Shown: in pieces, positions 1 through 7,422 of the stretch
Numbering within the stretch: the first letter of the stretch is position 1
Layout: the number at the start of each line of letters is the position of its first letter
Assembly (NCBI GenBank): GCA_949531795.1
Contig: CATIQX010000183.1
Coordinates: forward strand, 1 to 26,736
Length of the DNA: 26,736 bases
Reading direction: 5' to 3'
Origin: Cryomorphaceae bacterium
Lineage (GTDB): Bacteria; Bacteroidota; Bacteroidia; Flavobacteriales; BACL11
Translations under genes and position numbers: made by a program
The notes under the pieces: model-generated
Told to the model about the DNA's origin: nothing
What the model saw: only the letters and a program-made list of their open reading frames with translations
Database searches by the model: none

Positions 1-6
1 AAATAA

Positions 7-1869
7 CTAAAGCTCCATATACTTTTTAAAAGCAGCTTGAAAATACAGTTCTGTTCCCTTCCTAATTTTTGCTTTTTGAATGCTATCTACTGCACGGCTT
101 TCAAATATTTTATTGTAACTTTCTGAAAAAGCATAATTTGCTTCTGGCCTAATCAAACCATACCCCTTGTGAAAAGCATAAGGCACTACACTTTGAGCAG
201 TAGGATTAAATAAGTCATTTCCAAAATCATATAACTTATTATCTAAGTCTAATTGCGCTAAAATACTAGTAGAAATATCAATATGTGAACCCATTTTTTC
301 ATGTTGTTTTCCTAGGTAATCTTCACTCAAAACTTCACCCATCCAAAGCATAGGAATTTTATAGCGTTCTTTTTGGGCAACACGTCTTTTTATAGGTGAA
401 CTATGACTATGATCTGCCACAATTACAAAAAGTGTATTTGGATACCAGTCTTCCTTTTTCACACTTTTCATAAAGTTACCCAAACACTTATCAGTGTAAG
501 CAACAGAATTTACATATTCATCATCTTTATGATCAAAACTAAGCTTATGTTCTGCAGGAAAATCAAAAGGAGAATGAGAACTAATTGTAAAGAGAGTACT
601 AATGAAAGGCTCTGGCAAAAGCTTTAATTCCTGTTTGAACTGAGTAAACATAAACTCATCATGAACCCCCAATGATCCAGATGGTAAATGCTGATAATCA
701 TTTTCATCTTTTACTAAATCAAGCCCTTGAGAAAGTAAGTAGCCTTTAATATTTCCATAAGTAAGTTGCCCGCCAAAAAAGAAAGATGAATGATAGCCGT
801 TTTCAGATAAGGATTTATTTAAACAAGGTAATCTCCTTGACTTATCAGCTTGATTGATAACAGCTACATAAGGGAAAACAGGGAAAGATGAAAAAATAGA
901 ACTCATGCCCTGGTCGGAAGTCCAACCATTGGAGTAGAAATCAGTAAAGGATAAACCTTCTTTTTCCAGTGCTTTAAAATTAGGAGTTATTCCATCCAAA
1001 CCGCCTAGGCTTTCCACATTATCGGCCGACCAACTTTCCAAAAGGATAAAGACAATATTAGGTGTATTTTTATTTAAGATATGAGTAATAGAATCTCTTT
1101 CTGGCTTGAGCGTCTTCATAAAATTAGCAGCTTCTTCATCTGAATATTTCTGGTAAGGATTTCCCTTAAAGCTACTTTCACTCTTCAATATACTTTGTAA
1201 AATATTCCAATTAGGATTTACAGCAATATCATTCAATATTATTTTATTTGAAAAATATGCATCACTCAAATTAACAGGAATAGGTTGAAAACCTCCTCTT
1301 ATTCCTAACAATAAAATACCTAATAAAAAGGGTAAAACGATCATACTAAAAGCAAACTTTTTAAGGCTACTTTTTGTTTTTATAATTAGTAATTCTACAT
1401 GAACATTATTTCTATAAACGTAAATAAATAATAGTGAAATAACTCCAAATAATATACTCGTAAAAATATGACTAATACTTGCTGATTTAAATACCTCAGC
1501 TGGATTTGAAAAATGAGATAAAGCAGTAAAGTTTAGCTTTGTTTGCCACTCAGAATACAAAGCTACTTCACCACCAGAAATTAAACCTGTAAGCAGAATA
1601 AAAAAGCCAACTAAGCCATAAATTGCTTTTGAGATGAAAACTTGTTTTTTCAGAAATGAATTAATCCAAAGTAACAATATAATTGGCACTAATAAATAAC
1701 TAATAAAAGAAATATCCAAAGGAATACTTTTAGGCAAAATAGTTAAGAATTCTGTAGATGAAAAAATCCCAACTTCTTCAATAAAAAAAATACAAAAAAC
1801 GATACGATTTACCAAAAAGTAAACAAGCCAGAAAATAATAAAACGAAAGATATAATTAAGGTATTTCAT
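7..1869 (-). CDS. LTA synthase family membrane sulfatase-fold transferase
   Basis: This 620-residue protein has about five N-terminal membrane segments (near residues 8-30, 48-70, 82-100, 133-152 and 172-190). A periplasmic alkaline-phosphatase/sulfatase-fold domain follows from about residue 268. The metal site and nucleophile of the LtaS family are visible: Glu278 in LLESWSADN, the candidate nucleophile Thr317 in GWTSDQG, His432 in SSHSPF, and Asp486/His487 in VADHSH. Known members transfer phosphoglycerol or phosphoethanolamine from phospholipids to envelope glycans or lipids. Gram-negative Bacteroidota lack lipoteichoic acid, so the acceptor here is unknown. The start directly follows the stop of the upstream NUDIX gene (TAG then ATG with no gap), so the two are probably co-transcribed. 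The family call is secure; the substrate is not. Confidence 0.85.
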   Translation of the reverse strand: MKYLNYIFRFIIFWLVYFLVNRIVFCIFFIEEVGIFSSTEFLTILPKSIPLDISFISYLLVPIILLLWINSFLKKQVFISKAIYGLVGFFILLTGLISGGEVALYSEWQTKLNFTALSHFSNPAEVFKSASISHIFTSILFGVISLLFIYVYRNNVHVELLIIKTKSSLKKFAFSMIVLPFLLGILLLGIRGGFQPIPVNLSDAYFSNKIILNDIAVNPNWNILQSILKSESSFKGNPYQKYSDEEAANFMKTLKPERDSITHILNKNTPNIVFILLESWSADNVESLGGLDGITPNFKALEKEGLSFTDFYSNGWTSDQGMSSIFSSFPVFPYVAVINQADKSRRLPCLNKSLSENGYHSSFFFGGQLTYGNIKGYLLSQGLDLVKDENDYQHLPSGSLGVHDEFMFTQFKQELKLLPEPFISTLFTISSHSPFDFPAEHKLSFDHKDDEYVNSVAYTDKCLGNFMKSVKKEDWYPNTLFVIVADHSHSSPIKRRVAQKERYKIPMLWMGEVLSEDYLGKQHEKMGSHIDISTSILAQLDLDNKLYDFGNDLFNPTAQSVVPYAFHKGYGLIRPEANYAFSESYNKIFESRAVDSIQKAKIRKGTELYFQAAFKKYMEL

Positions 1870-2340
1870 CTATGATTTGATTATTTCTTTAATATTTCCA
1901 AAGGAATTATATAGTTTTTCTCCTACCTTCTCTTTATCAACCCAAACAACTTCAGTTATTCCTTCATCGGTTTGTGGCAACAAGCTTCCTTTAAAATCAG
2001 TACGCATAGTAAACCAATAAGTACGTTTAAGTATTTTTTTTCCATTTATTTCATATGTATGATAAGTATCTTTTAAAAAACTTACAATACTTAATCCTGA
2101 AACCCCACATTCTTCCTGGACCTCACGAATTGCACACTCTTTTATATTTTCATTCTGTTCTAATTTTCCTTTTGGCAAATCCCATTTATTATTTCTAAAA
2201 ATCATAAGTAATTGGTTATTATTATTGTAAACCACTCCTCCTGCTGCTTCAATTAAGAAATAATCAGAACAAAATATTTCCCAATTATCAGTTATAATTT
2301 TTAGCTGATTATTAATGTAAACTTTATATTTTTGCGCCAT
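1870..2340 (-). CDS. NUDIX hydrolase
   Basis: A 156-residue NUDIX hydrolase with a complete Nudix box at residues 58-80 (Gly58, Glu64, then REVQEECGV). Such enzymes cleave a nucleoside diphosphate linked to another group, using divalent metal held by the box glutamates. The substrate cannot be read from the sequence; sanitising nucleotides or dinucleoside polyphosphates is typical. I chose the ATG at 2340 (protein begins MAQKYKVY). A longer frame starting at 2418 would run 80 bp into the divergent pyrE coding region and adds residues unlike the family. With this choice the start codon overlaps the pyrE start in a shared CATG. The downstream partner is the LTA-synthase-like gene, with no intervening base. 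Confidence 0.85.
   Translation of the reverse strand: MAQKYKVYINNQLKIITDNWEIFCSDYFLIEAAGGVVYNNNNQLLMIFRNNKWDLPKGKLEQNENIKECAIREVQEECGVSGLSIVSFLKDTYHTYEINGKKILKRTYWFTMRTDFKGSLLPQTDEGITEVVWVDKEKVGEKLYNSFGNIKEIIKS
2327..2334 (+). promoter_or_regulatory. Candidate -7 promoter box for pyrE (TATTTTTG)
   Basis: The sequence matches the Bacteroidota -7 consensus TAnnTTTG at every defined position and lies 4 nt before the pyrE ATG, inside the first codons of the divergent NUDIX gene. Transcription would start at or next to the A of the start codon. I see no convincing -33 TTG element at the expected distance. Confidence 0.45.
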
Positions 2341-2980
2341 GATATATGATATTGATATTGCTAAGCAAGTTGCTAAATCTTTATTGCAAATAAACGCAAT
2401 TATTTTACAACCCAACAATCCTTTTATATGGGCCGCAGGCTGGAACTCTCCAATTTACTGTGATAACCGAAAAACGCTTTCATACCCTGAAATTAGAAAT
2501 AATATTAGGCAAGGATTATCTGCTATTGTTAAAAATCATTACAAAGGTGCCAATGTAATTGCTGGAGTAGCAACAGCAGGAATCCCTCATGGAGCATTAG
2601 TTGCTGAAGAGTTAGGTCTTCCCTTTATCTATGTTAGAGCAAAAGCAAAAGAACATGGAAAACAAAACCAGATAGAAGGCTATTTTGAAAAAGGACAATC
2701 AGTCATTTTAGTAGAAGATTTGATAAGTAGTGGTAAAAGTAGCTTGGAAGCAGCAACAGTTTTGCGTGAATCAGGAATGCATGTTAAAGGAATGGTATCC
2801 ATATTTACTTACGGTTTTGACGCAGCAACTGAAAACTTTAAAGCTAACGACTGCGAATACGTCTCTTTATGCGACTACAACACCTTGCTTCCTCAAGCAA
2901 TAGAATCACAATACATTGAAGAAAAAGATTTAGCTGTATTAAAACTATGGAGAGAAAATCCATCAATTTGGAAAAAATAA
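2339..2980 (+). CDS. pyrE: Orotate phosphoribosyltransferase
   Basis: PyrE joins orotate to PRPP to give orotidine 5'-phosphate in cytosolic de novo pyrimidine synthesis. The 213-residue protein has the usual length and N-terminus (MIYD, then LQPNNPF and a GWNSPIYCDNR segment that contacts orotate). The mobile catalytic loop is around residues 98-113 (VRAKAKEHGKQNQIEG), and the PRPP-binding signature VILVEDLISSGK lies at residues 122-133. The start codon overlaps the divergent NUDIX start by two bases. A -7-like TATTTTTG box sits only 4 nt upstream, which suggests a leaderless mRNA. The SRPBCC gene follows after 4 nt. This gene order is common in flavobacteria. Confidence 0.95.
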   Translation: MIYDIDIAKQVAKSLLQINAIILQPNNPFIWAAGWNSPIYCDNRKTLSYPEIRNNIRQGLSAIVKNHYKGANVIAGVATAGIPHGALVAEELGLPFIYVRAKAKEHGKQNQIEGYFEKGQSVILVEDLISSGKSSLEAATVLRESGMHVKGMVSIFTYGFDAATENFKANDCEYVSLCDYNTLLPQAIESQYIEEKDLAVLKLWRENPSIWKK

Positions 2981-2984
2981 AAAT

Positions 2985-3374
2985 ATGGAAACATTTACAT
3001 CTCCAGAAGTCATTATAAAAAGAAGTGCTGAAAATTTCTTTATTAAAATTGGAAACCTTAATAACCTTAAAGATATTATGCCTTCTTCTATTAAGGATTT
3101 TGAAAGCACTGAAACAACCTGCTCTTTCAAAATGAAAGGAATGCCTGCTTTAAATTTAGAATTAACAGAGAAAACTCCATTTTCAAAAATATCATTAACA
3201 GCAAAGGATAGTCAAGTGCCTTTTTCTTTAGATTGTTTTATAACTGAAAAAGGAAATCAATGTCAAGCGCGCTTAGAAATAAATGCTGAATTAAATATGA
3301 TGATGAAAATGATGGTAGAAAAACCATTAACTCAATTTTTAGATGTCCTTTCTAGTAAAATGGAGCAATTCTAA
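2985..3374 (+). CDS. SRPBCC family protein
   Basis: A 129-residue protein with the layout of a START/SRPBCC lipid- or ligand-binding fold: an N-terminal strand (residues 6-11), an early helix with NFFIKIGNLNNLKDIMP, alternating strands, and a long C-terminal helix (around residues 103-129). I assign the family from this pattern and from its position right after pyrE, where flavobacterial genomes usually carry an SRPBCC gene. No catalytic residues stand out and the ligand is unknown. It follows pyrE by 4 nt, so it is probably co-transcribed. Its stop codon overlaps the stop of the convergent biotin ligase gene (bases 3371-3374). Confidence 0.65.
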   Translation: METFTSPEVIIKRSAENFFIKIGNLNNLKDIMPSSIKDFESTETTCSFKMKGMPALNLELTEKTPFSKISLTAKDSQVPFSLDCFITEKGNQCQARLEINAELNMMMKMMVEKPLTQFLDVLSSKMEQF

Positions 3375-4099
3375 AATAAATATTTTATTTCTTGATTCTC
3401 AAATTCAAAAATACTATCGTCATCAAGTTGGATAAGTAATTTTCCAGTTTCAGTCACTCCTTTTATTACACCCATAAACTGCTTATTATCACTTTCAAAA
3501 GCAGCTATCTTTTCCTTTAAAAATAAGGCTTTCAAGTAATCATCATCTAAATCATTAACACCTTTTAAGTTCTTAAATCGTTCAAAAAGAAAACCTAGAA
3601 ATTGATCTTGTATTTTTGAGACTTCATATTTACTATTTTGATGTAATCTTAAAGAAGTTGCTTTAGGAGAATAAGTCTTAAACACAAGCTGATTCACATT
3701 AAAACCTAATCCAATTACTGAATGTGTAATATAATTCCCATGTAATTTATTTTGTATTAATATTCCAGCAATTTTTTGCTTTAATACCAAAATATCATTC
3801 GGCCATTTTATCTCAGCATCAATGTCAAAACTTTTTAGTAAATCGCACACTGACAAAGAAACTATTTTACTAATTAAGAATTGCTCATCAATCTTTATAT
3901 TAGGTTCAATAATAACTGACAACAATAGATTTTCATCAGTATTGCTTTGCCAAACCTTCCCTCTTTGCCCATAGCCACGACTTTGGTAGTTAGCAGTAAC
4001 TACTAATCCCTCTTTAAAAACAGTAGAATCTTTCAAACTTAACGTGTAATCGTTTGTAGAATTTATGGTTTGTAATTTTATATGATTTATAGTAAACAA
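3371..4099 (-). CDS. birA: Biotin--[acetyl-CoA-carboxylase] ligase
   Basis: This ligase activates biotin with ATP and attaches it to the lysine of biotin carboxyl carrier protein. The 242-residue protein has the catalytic domain only; there is no N-terminal DNA-binding domain, so it should not act as a repressor like the Escherichia coli protein. Family landmarks are INSTNDY near residue 12, the biotinyl-adenylate loop at residues 41-47, KWPND at 98-102, and KIAGIL with Lys109. The adenylate loop reads RGYGQRG where the usual form is GRGxRG, so one loop arginine is replaced by tyrosine. It stands alone between two plus-strand operons and overlaps the preceding SRPBCC gene tail-to-tail by 4 nt. 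Confidence 0.88.
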   Translation of the reverse strand: MFTINHIKLQTINSTNDYTLSLKDSTVFKEGLVVTANYQSRGYGQRGKVWQSNTDENLLLSVIIEPNIKIDEQFLISKIVSLSVCDLLKSFDIDAEIKWPNDILVLKQKIAGILIQNKLHGNYITHSVIGLGFNVNQLVFKTYSPKATSLRLHQNSKYEVSKIQDQFLGFLFERFKNLKGVNDLDDDYLKALFLKEKIAAFESDNKQFMGVIKGVTETGKLLIQLDDDSIFEFENQEIKYLF

Positions 4100-4139
4100 A
4101 GCAGCCTAATTTTTTCAGAAATTATTGGTTTAAAAAATG

Positions 4140-4147
4140 TATTTTCG
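4140..4147 (+). promoter_or_regulatory. Weak candidate -7 box for the rsfS operon (TATTTTCG)
   Basis: TATTTTCG differs from TAnnTTTG at one defined base and lies 23 nt before the rsfS ATG, a spacing close to the stronger boxes at 8098 and 24543. It overlaps the region carrying the minus-strand birA box. Confidence 0.3.
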
Positions 4148-4153
4148 CAAACG

Positions 4154-4161
4154 CAAATCTA
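4154..4161 (-). promoter_or_regulatory. Candidate -7 box for birA (TAGATTTG, minus strand)
   Basis: Reading the minus strand, TAGATTTG matches the TAnnTTTG consensus exactly and lies 54 nt upstream of the birA start, in the 71-bp divergent gap shared with rsfS. No clear -33 element is visible. Confidence 0.4.
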
Positions 4162-4170
4162 AAAATAAAA

Positions 4171-4536
4171 ATGGCTAAAAAAATTGATGCAACAAATATT
4201 CTATTAGAAAACATAATAGACGCAGTACAAGATGTAAAAGGACTAGAAATTGTTTCCTTGGATTTAAGGAAGTTAGATTCAGCAATAAGTAAATATTTTG
4301 TTATTTGCACAGGAACTTCAAGCACACATGTAAATGCAATTGAGGGAAACATTAAAAAAACAATTTCGAAGGATTTAGGTGAAAAGCCATTCCACACAGA
4401 AGGAAATAGAATTGGTGAATGGATTTTAATGGATTACTCAGATATAATTGTACATATTTTTCAAGAAAAAACAAGAGCTTTTTATAATATTGAAGACTTT
4501 TGGGGAGATGCAGAATTCAAAAATTACAAAGAATAA
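4171..4536 (+). CDS. rsfS: Ribosome silencing factor RsfS
   Basis: RsfS (the Iojap/DUF143 family) binds ribosomal protein L14 on the 50S subunit and blocks subunit joining when nutrients are scarce. The 121-residue protein shows the family core: LDLRKLDSAISKYFVICTG near residues 30-48, then GEWILMDYSDIIVHIF around residues 82-97, and a FYNIEDFWGDA ending. Length is normal. It is first in a five-gene run ending with psd; ftsH follows after 12 nt. The divergent neighbour is birA across 71 bp that hold candidate promoters for both directions. Confidence 0.92.
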   Translation: MAKKIDATNILLENIIDAVQDVKGLEIVSLDLRKLDSAISKYFVICTGTSSTHVNAIEGNIKKTISKDLGEKPFHTEGNRIGEWILMDYSDIIVHIFQEKTRAFYNIEDFWGDAEFKNYKE

Positions 4537-4548
4537 AAGAATTTAGAA

Positions 4549-6606
4549 ATGAATAACAAAAAGAAATCAAATTTACCAAATGGTTTAAAGGGATTTAAAT
4601 TCAAAATATACTGGTTATACGCAATCATATTTTTATTTTTTATCGGGTTACAATTTATAGGAACTGAGGTGACTCAACCTACTAATTGGCAGGAATTTAA
4701 TCAATTAATGTTACAAAATGGAAAGGTTGATAAAGTAGTGATTGTCAACAAAGACAAAGCCTATGTGTATATTAAAAAAGAATTTTTAACAGAAGAACAA
4801 TTCAAGAAAGTAGGAAAGAAAACCTTTGGTGATACACCAAATTTAGGACCTCATTTTTACTTTGAAATAGGTTCGGTAGAAACGTTTAGTAATGATTTAA
4901 AAGATGCACAAGTAAAATTTGATAATGAAGACAAGATATCTCCATTTTATGAAACACAAAAAGACGTATTTGGTGATATCTTAGGATGGATATTACCTTT
5001 AGCGTTCTTTGTTTTTATTTGGTTATTCATTATGAAAAAAATGGGTGGTGGTTCCGGTAGTGGTGGTGGACAAATATTTAATATTGGTAAAACACAGGGC
5101 AAATTAGTAGACAAAGAAGATATAAAAATAACCTTCAATGATGTTGCAGGATTAGAGGGTGCTAAAGAAGAAATAACTGAAATAGTTGACTTCTTGAAAT
5201 CTCCAGAAAAATACACTAAATTGGGTGGTAAAATCCCTAGAGGCGCTATGCTTATTGGTCCTCCTGGTACAGGAAAAACATTACTTGCCAAAGCAGTTGC
5301 TGGTGAGGCGAAAGTACCTTTCTTCTCGCTCTCAGGATCAGATTTTGTTGAGATGTTTGTTGGTGTTGGAGCAAGTAGAGTTCGTGATTTATTTAAGCAA
5401 GCAAAGGAAAAAGCTCCATCTATTATCTTTATTGATGAAATAGATGCTATTGGTCGTGCAAGAGGTAAAAATGCAATGACAGGAAGTAATGATGAAAGAG
5501 AAAATACACTAAATCAGTTATTAACTGAAATGGATGGTTTTGGTACAAATTCAGGTGTAATTGTAATGGGTGCCACTAACAGAGCTGATGTTTTAGATAA
5601 AGCTTTAACTAGAGCAGGAAGATTTGATAGACAAATATTTGTTGATTTACCTGATTTACTAGAACGTAAAGCAATATTTGAAGTACACCTAAAACCCATC
5701 AAACTGGCTGAAAGTATGGATGTTAATTTCTTATCAAGACAAACTCCAGGTTTTTCAGGAGCAGATATTGCCAACGTGTGTAATGAAGCAGCTCTTATTG
5801 CTGCCAGAAAATCAAAAGAAGAAGTTGATAAACAAGATTTTATAGATGCTGTTGATAGAATTATAGGTGGATTAGAAAAAAAATCAAAAATAATTTCACC
5901 GGGTGAAAAGAAAACAATTGCTTATCATGAGGCTGGACACGCCACAGTAAGTTGGATGTTAGAATTCGCTTCTCCCCTGGTTAAAGTTACTATTGTACCT
6001 AGAGGAAAATCATTAGGTGCCGCATGGTACTTACCTGAAGAAAGACAATTGACCACTACTGAACAAATGCTAGATGAAATTTGTGCAGCCATGGGTGGTA
6101 GAGCTGCTGAACAAGTGTTCTTTGATAAAATATCAACTGGAGCATTAAGCGATTTGGAAAAAGTGACTAAACAGGCTTATGCAATGGTAAGTATATATGG
6201 CTTAAGCGAAAAAGTTGGAAATATCTCTTATTACGACTCCTCCGGACAACAATCAGGATTTACAAAACCTTATTCTGAAGAAAGAGCCCAAACAATAGAC
6301 AAAGAAGTTTCAAGAATTTTGGAAGAACAATACCAAAGAGCAAAAGATATTTTAATAGAGCATAAAAACAAAGTTGAAAAGTTAGGGACTGAACTTTTGG
6401 AAAATGAAGTAATTTTTAAAGATGATTTAACTAAAATATTTGGGGATAGAAAATGGAAATCCTATGAAGAAGAGCAACTTATTAAGTTAGATAAAGAAAA
6501 AATTGAATCTGACAAATTAGCAAAAGCAGAAAAAGTAAAAATATCAATAGCAAAAGAAAAAAAAATTATTGCATCAGAAGAAAGTTTAAATGATAAAAAT
6601 TCTTAG
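4549..6606 (+). CDS. ftsH: ATP-dependent zinc metalloprotease FtsH
   Basis: FtsH is a membrane-anchored hexameric AAA+ protease that removes misfolded membrane proteins and some regulatory cytosolic proteins. This 685-residue protein has two membrane segments (about residues 20-38 and 142-162) around a periplasmic domain. A Gly/Ser-rich linker and the AAA module follow: Walker A GPPGTGKT 237-244, pore loop MFVG from 269, Walker B IIFIDEID 292-299, and second region of homology 341-361. The protease site is HEAGH at 460-464, and Asp535 is the likely third zinc ligand. The C-terminal tail (from about 640) is rich in Lys and Glu and likely flexible. Its last 17 nt overlap the downstream DUF2007 gene. 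Confidence 0.97.
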   Translation: MNNKKKSNLPNGLKGFKFKIYWLYAIIFLFFIGLQFIGTEVTQPTNWQEFNQLMLQNGKVDKVVIVNKDKAYVYIKKEFLTEEQFKKVGKKTFGDTPNLGPHFYFEIGSVETFSNDLKDAQVKFDNEDKISPFYETQKDVFGDILGWILPLAFFVFIWLFIMKKMGGGSGSGGGQIFNIGKTQGKLVDKEDIKITFNDVAGLEGAKEEITEIVDFLKSPEKYTKLGGKIPRGAMLIGPPGTGKTLLAKAVAGEAKVPFFSLSGSDFVEMFVGVGASRVRDLFKQAKEKAPSIIFIDEIDAIGRARGKNAMTGSNDERENTLNQLLTEMDGFGTNSGVIVMGATNRADVLDKALTRAGRFDRQIFVDLPDLLERKAIFEVHLKPIKLAESMDVNFLSRQTPGFSGADIANVCNEAALIAARKSKEEVDKQDFIDAVDRIIGGLEKKSKIISPGEKKTIAYHEAGHATVSWMLEFASPLVKVTIVPRGKSLGAAWYLPEERQLTTTEQMLDEICAAMGGRAAEQVFFDKISTGALSDLEKVTKQAYAMVSIYGLSEKVGNISYYDSSGQQSGFTKPYSEERAQTIDKEVSRILEEQYQRAKDILIEHKNKVEKLGTELLENEVIFKDDLTKIFGDRKWKSYEEEQLIKLDKEKIESDKLAKAEKVKISIAKEKKIIASEESLNDKNS

Positions 6607-6796
6607 TACTGATAACCCAAATAAAGCTGCAATTATAAAACAAATGCTAGAAGAAAACAACGTTAAGGTTGTACTGCTTAATAAACAAGATTCTTCTTAT
6701 TTAATGTTTGGCTTAGTTGAACTATATGTGCAAGAAAATCAGCTAGAAAAATCAGAAAATTTACTCAAAGAAATTAATAATGAACGAAACACTTAA
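6590..6796 (+). CDS. DUF2007-like small protein
   Basis: A 68-residue acidic/lysine-rich protein with the pattern of the DUF2007 family (sometimes called putative signal transducing protein). The N-terminal strand-helix (MIKILSTDNPNKAAIIKQML) is followed by LEENNVKVVLLNKQDSSY, and an LYVQENQLEKSENLL helix ends the protein. The fold is ferredoxin-like in known members; its biochemical role is not established. It overlaps ftsH by 17 nt at its start and cdsA by 17 nt at its end, so it is translationally coupled to both. That position suggests a small partner of membrane quality control or phospholipid synthesis, but this is inference from context only. Confidence 0.65.
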   Translation: MIKILSTDNPNKAAIIKQMLEENNVKVVLLNKQDSSYLMFGLVELYVQENQLEKSENLLKEINNERNT

Positions 6797-7421
6797 GAGA
6801 GCGCTATCAGGATTAGTTTATCTGCTTATAATGTGGTTCGGAACTTCTTTTTCTGAGTTATCATTCCATATTTTATTTTTAGTTTTAGGACTTGTTTCAA
6901 CTTATGAGATGTGGAAGCTTAGAAGAGGGAAATCTAAATTCTTTGCCTTTTTATACATATTACTTCCTTTTTTTCTAATTCATTTTTTTGGAAAGATAGA
7001 TAGTGATAATCTTGATTATATATTTGACCCCTCAATTATTCTGTTAATATTCATTCTTACTTGGACTTTTGACACCTTTGCCTATCTATTTGGTGTACGA
7101 TTTGGAAAAACAAAAATTATGCCTTCCATTTCTCCCAAAAAATCATGGGAAGGTTTTATCGGCGGTTTTATTTTCACTGTTATTGCTTCTTTAATCACTA
7201 CTCGATATTTCCTAGACATAGATAACATTATTGCTTTAGTAATAAGCTTATTCTTACCTTTCACCGCTTCCCTTGGTGATTTTATAGAATCCTATTTCAA
7301 AAGAAAAGCTGGCGCAAAAGATTCAGGTAAATTTATACCAGGACATGGAGGAATTCTAGATAGAATGGATGCCTTTATGATTACAATTCCAGCATTATAC
7401 ATTTACTTAAATATAATTTAA
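6780..7421 (+). CDS. cdsA: Phosphatidate cytidylyltransferase (CDP-diglyceride synthase), compact form
   Basis: CdsA makes CDP-diacylglycerol from phosphatidic acid and CTP, the branch point for phospholipid headgroups. The C-terminal family signature is complete at residues 171-197 (SYFKRKAGAKD ... PGHGGILDRMD), preceded by ISPKKSWEGFIGG at 117-129. Several membrane segments are present. At 213 residues it is clearly shorter than the usual 260-285; the missing part lies between the first membrane helices (around YEMWKL, residue 42) and the conserved ILTWTFDTFAYLFG block. The start MNETLKRALSG is the normal N-terminus for the family, so the shortening is internal. It overlaps the DUF2007 gene by 17 nt, and psd begins 1 nt after its stop. 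Confidence 0.9.
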   Translation: MNETLKRALSGLVYLLIMWFGTSFSELSFHILFLVLGLVSTYEMWKLRRGKSKFFAFLYILLPFFLIHFFGKIDSDNLDYIFDPSIILLIFILTWTFDTFAYLFGVRFGKTKIMPSISPKKSWEGFIGGFIFTVIASLITTRYFLDIDNIIALVISLFLPFTASLGDFIESYFKRKAGAKDSGKFIPGHGGILDRMDAFMITIPALYIYLNII

Positions 7422-7422
7422 C

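Noticed and set aside
403..627. 74-codon plus-strand frame inside the LTA-synthase-like gene
   Set aside because: Antisense shadow without a family match or promoter box.
2341..2418. N-terminal extension of the NUDIX frame to a start at 2418
   Set aside because: It would run antisense through the first 80 bp of pyrE, and the extra residues are unlike the family. ATG at 2340 gives a normal N-terminus.
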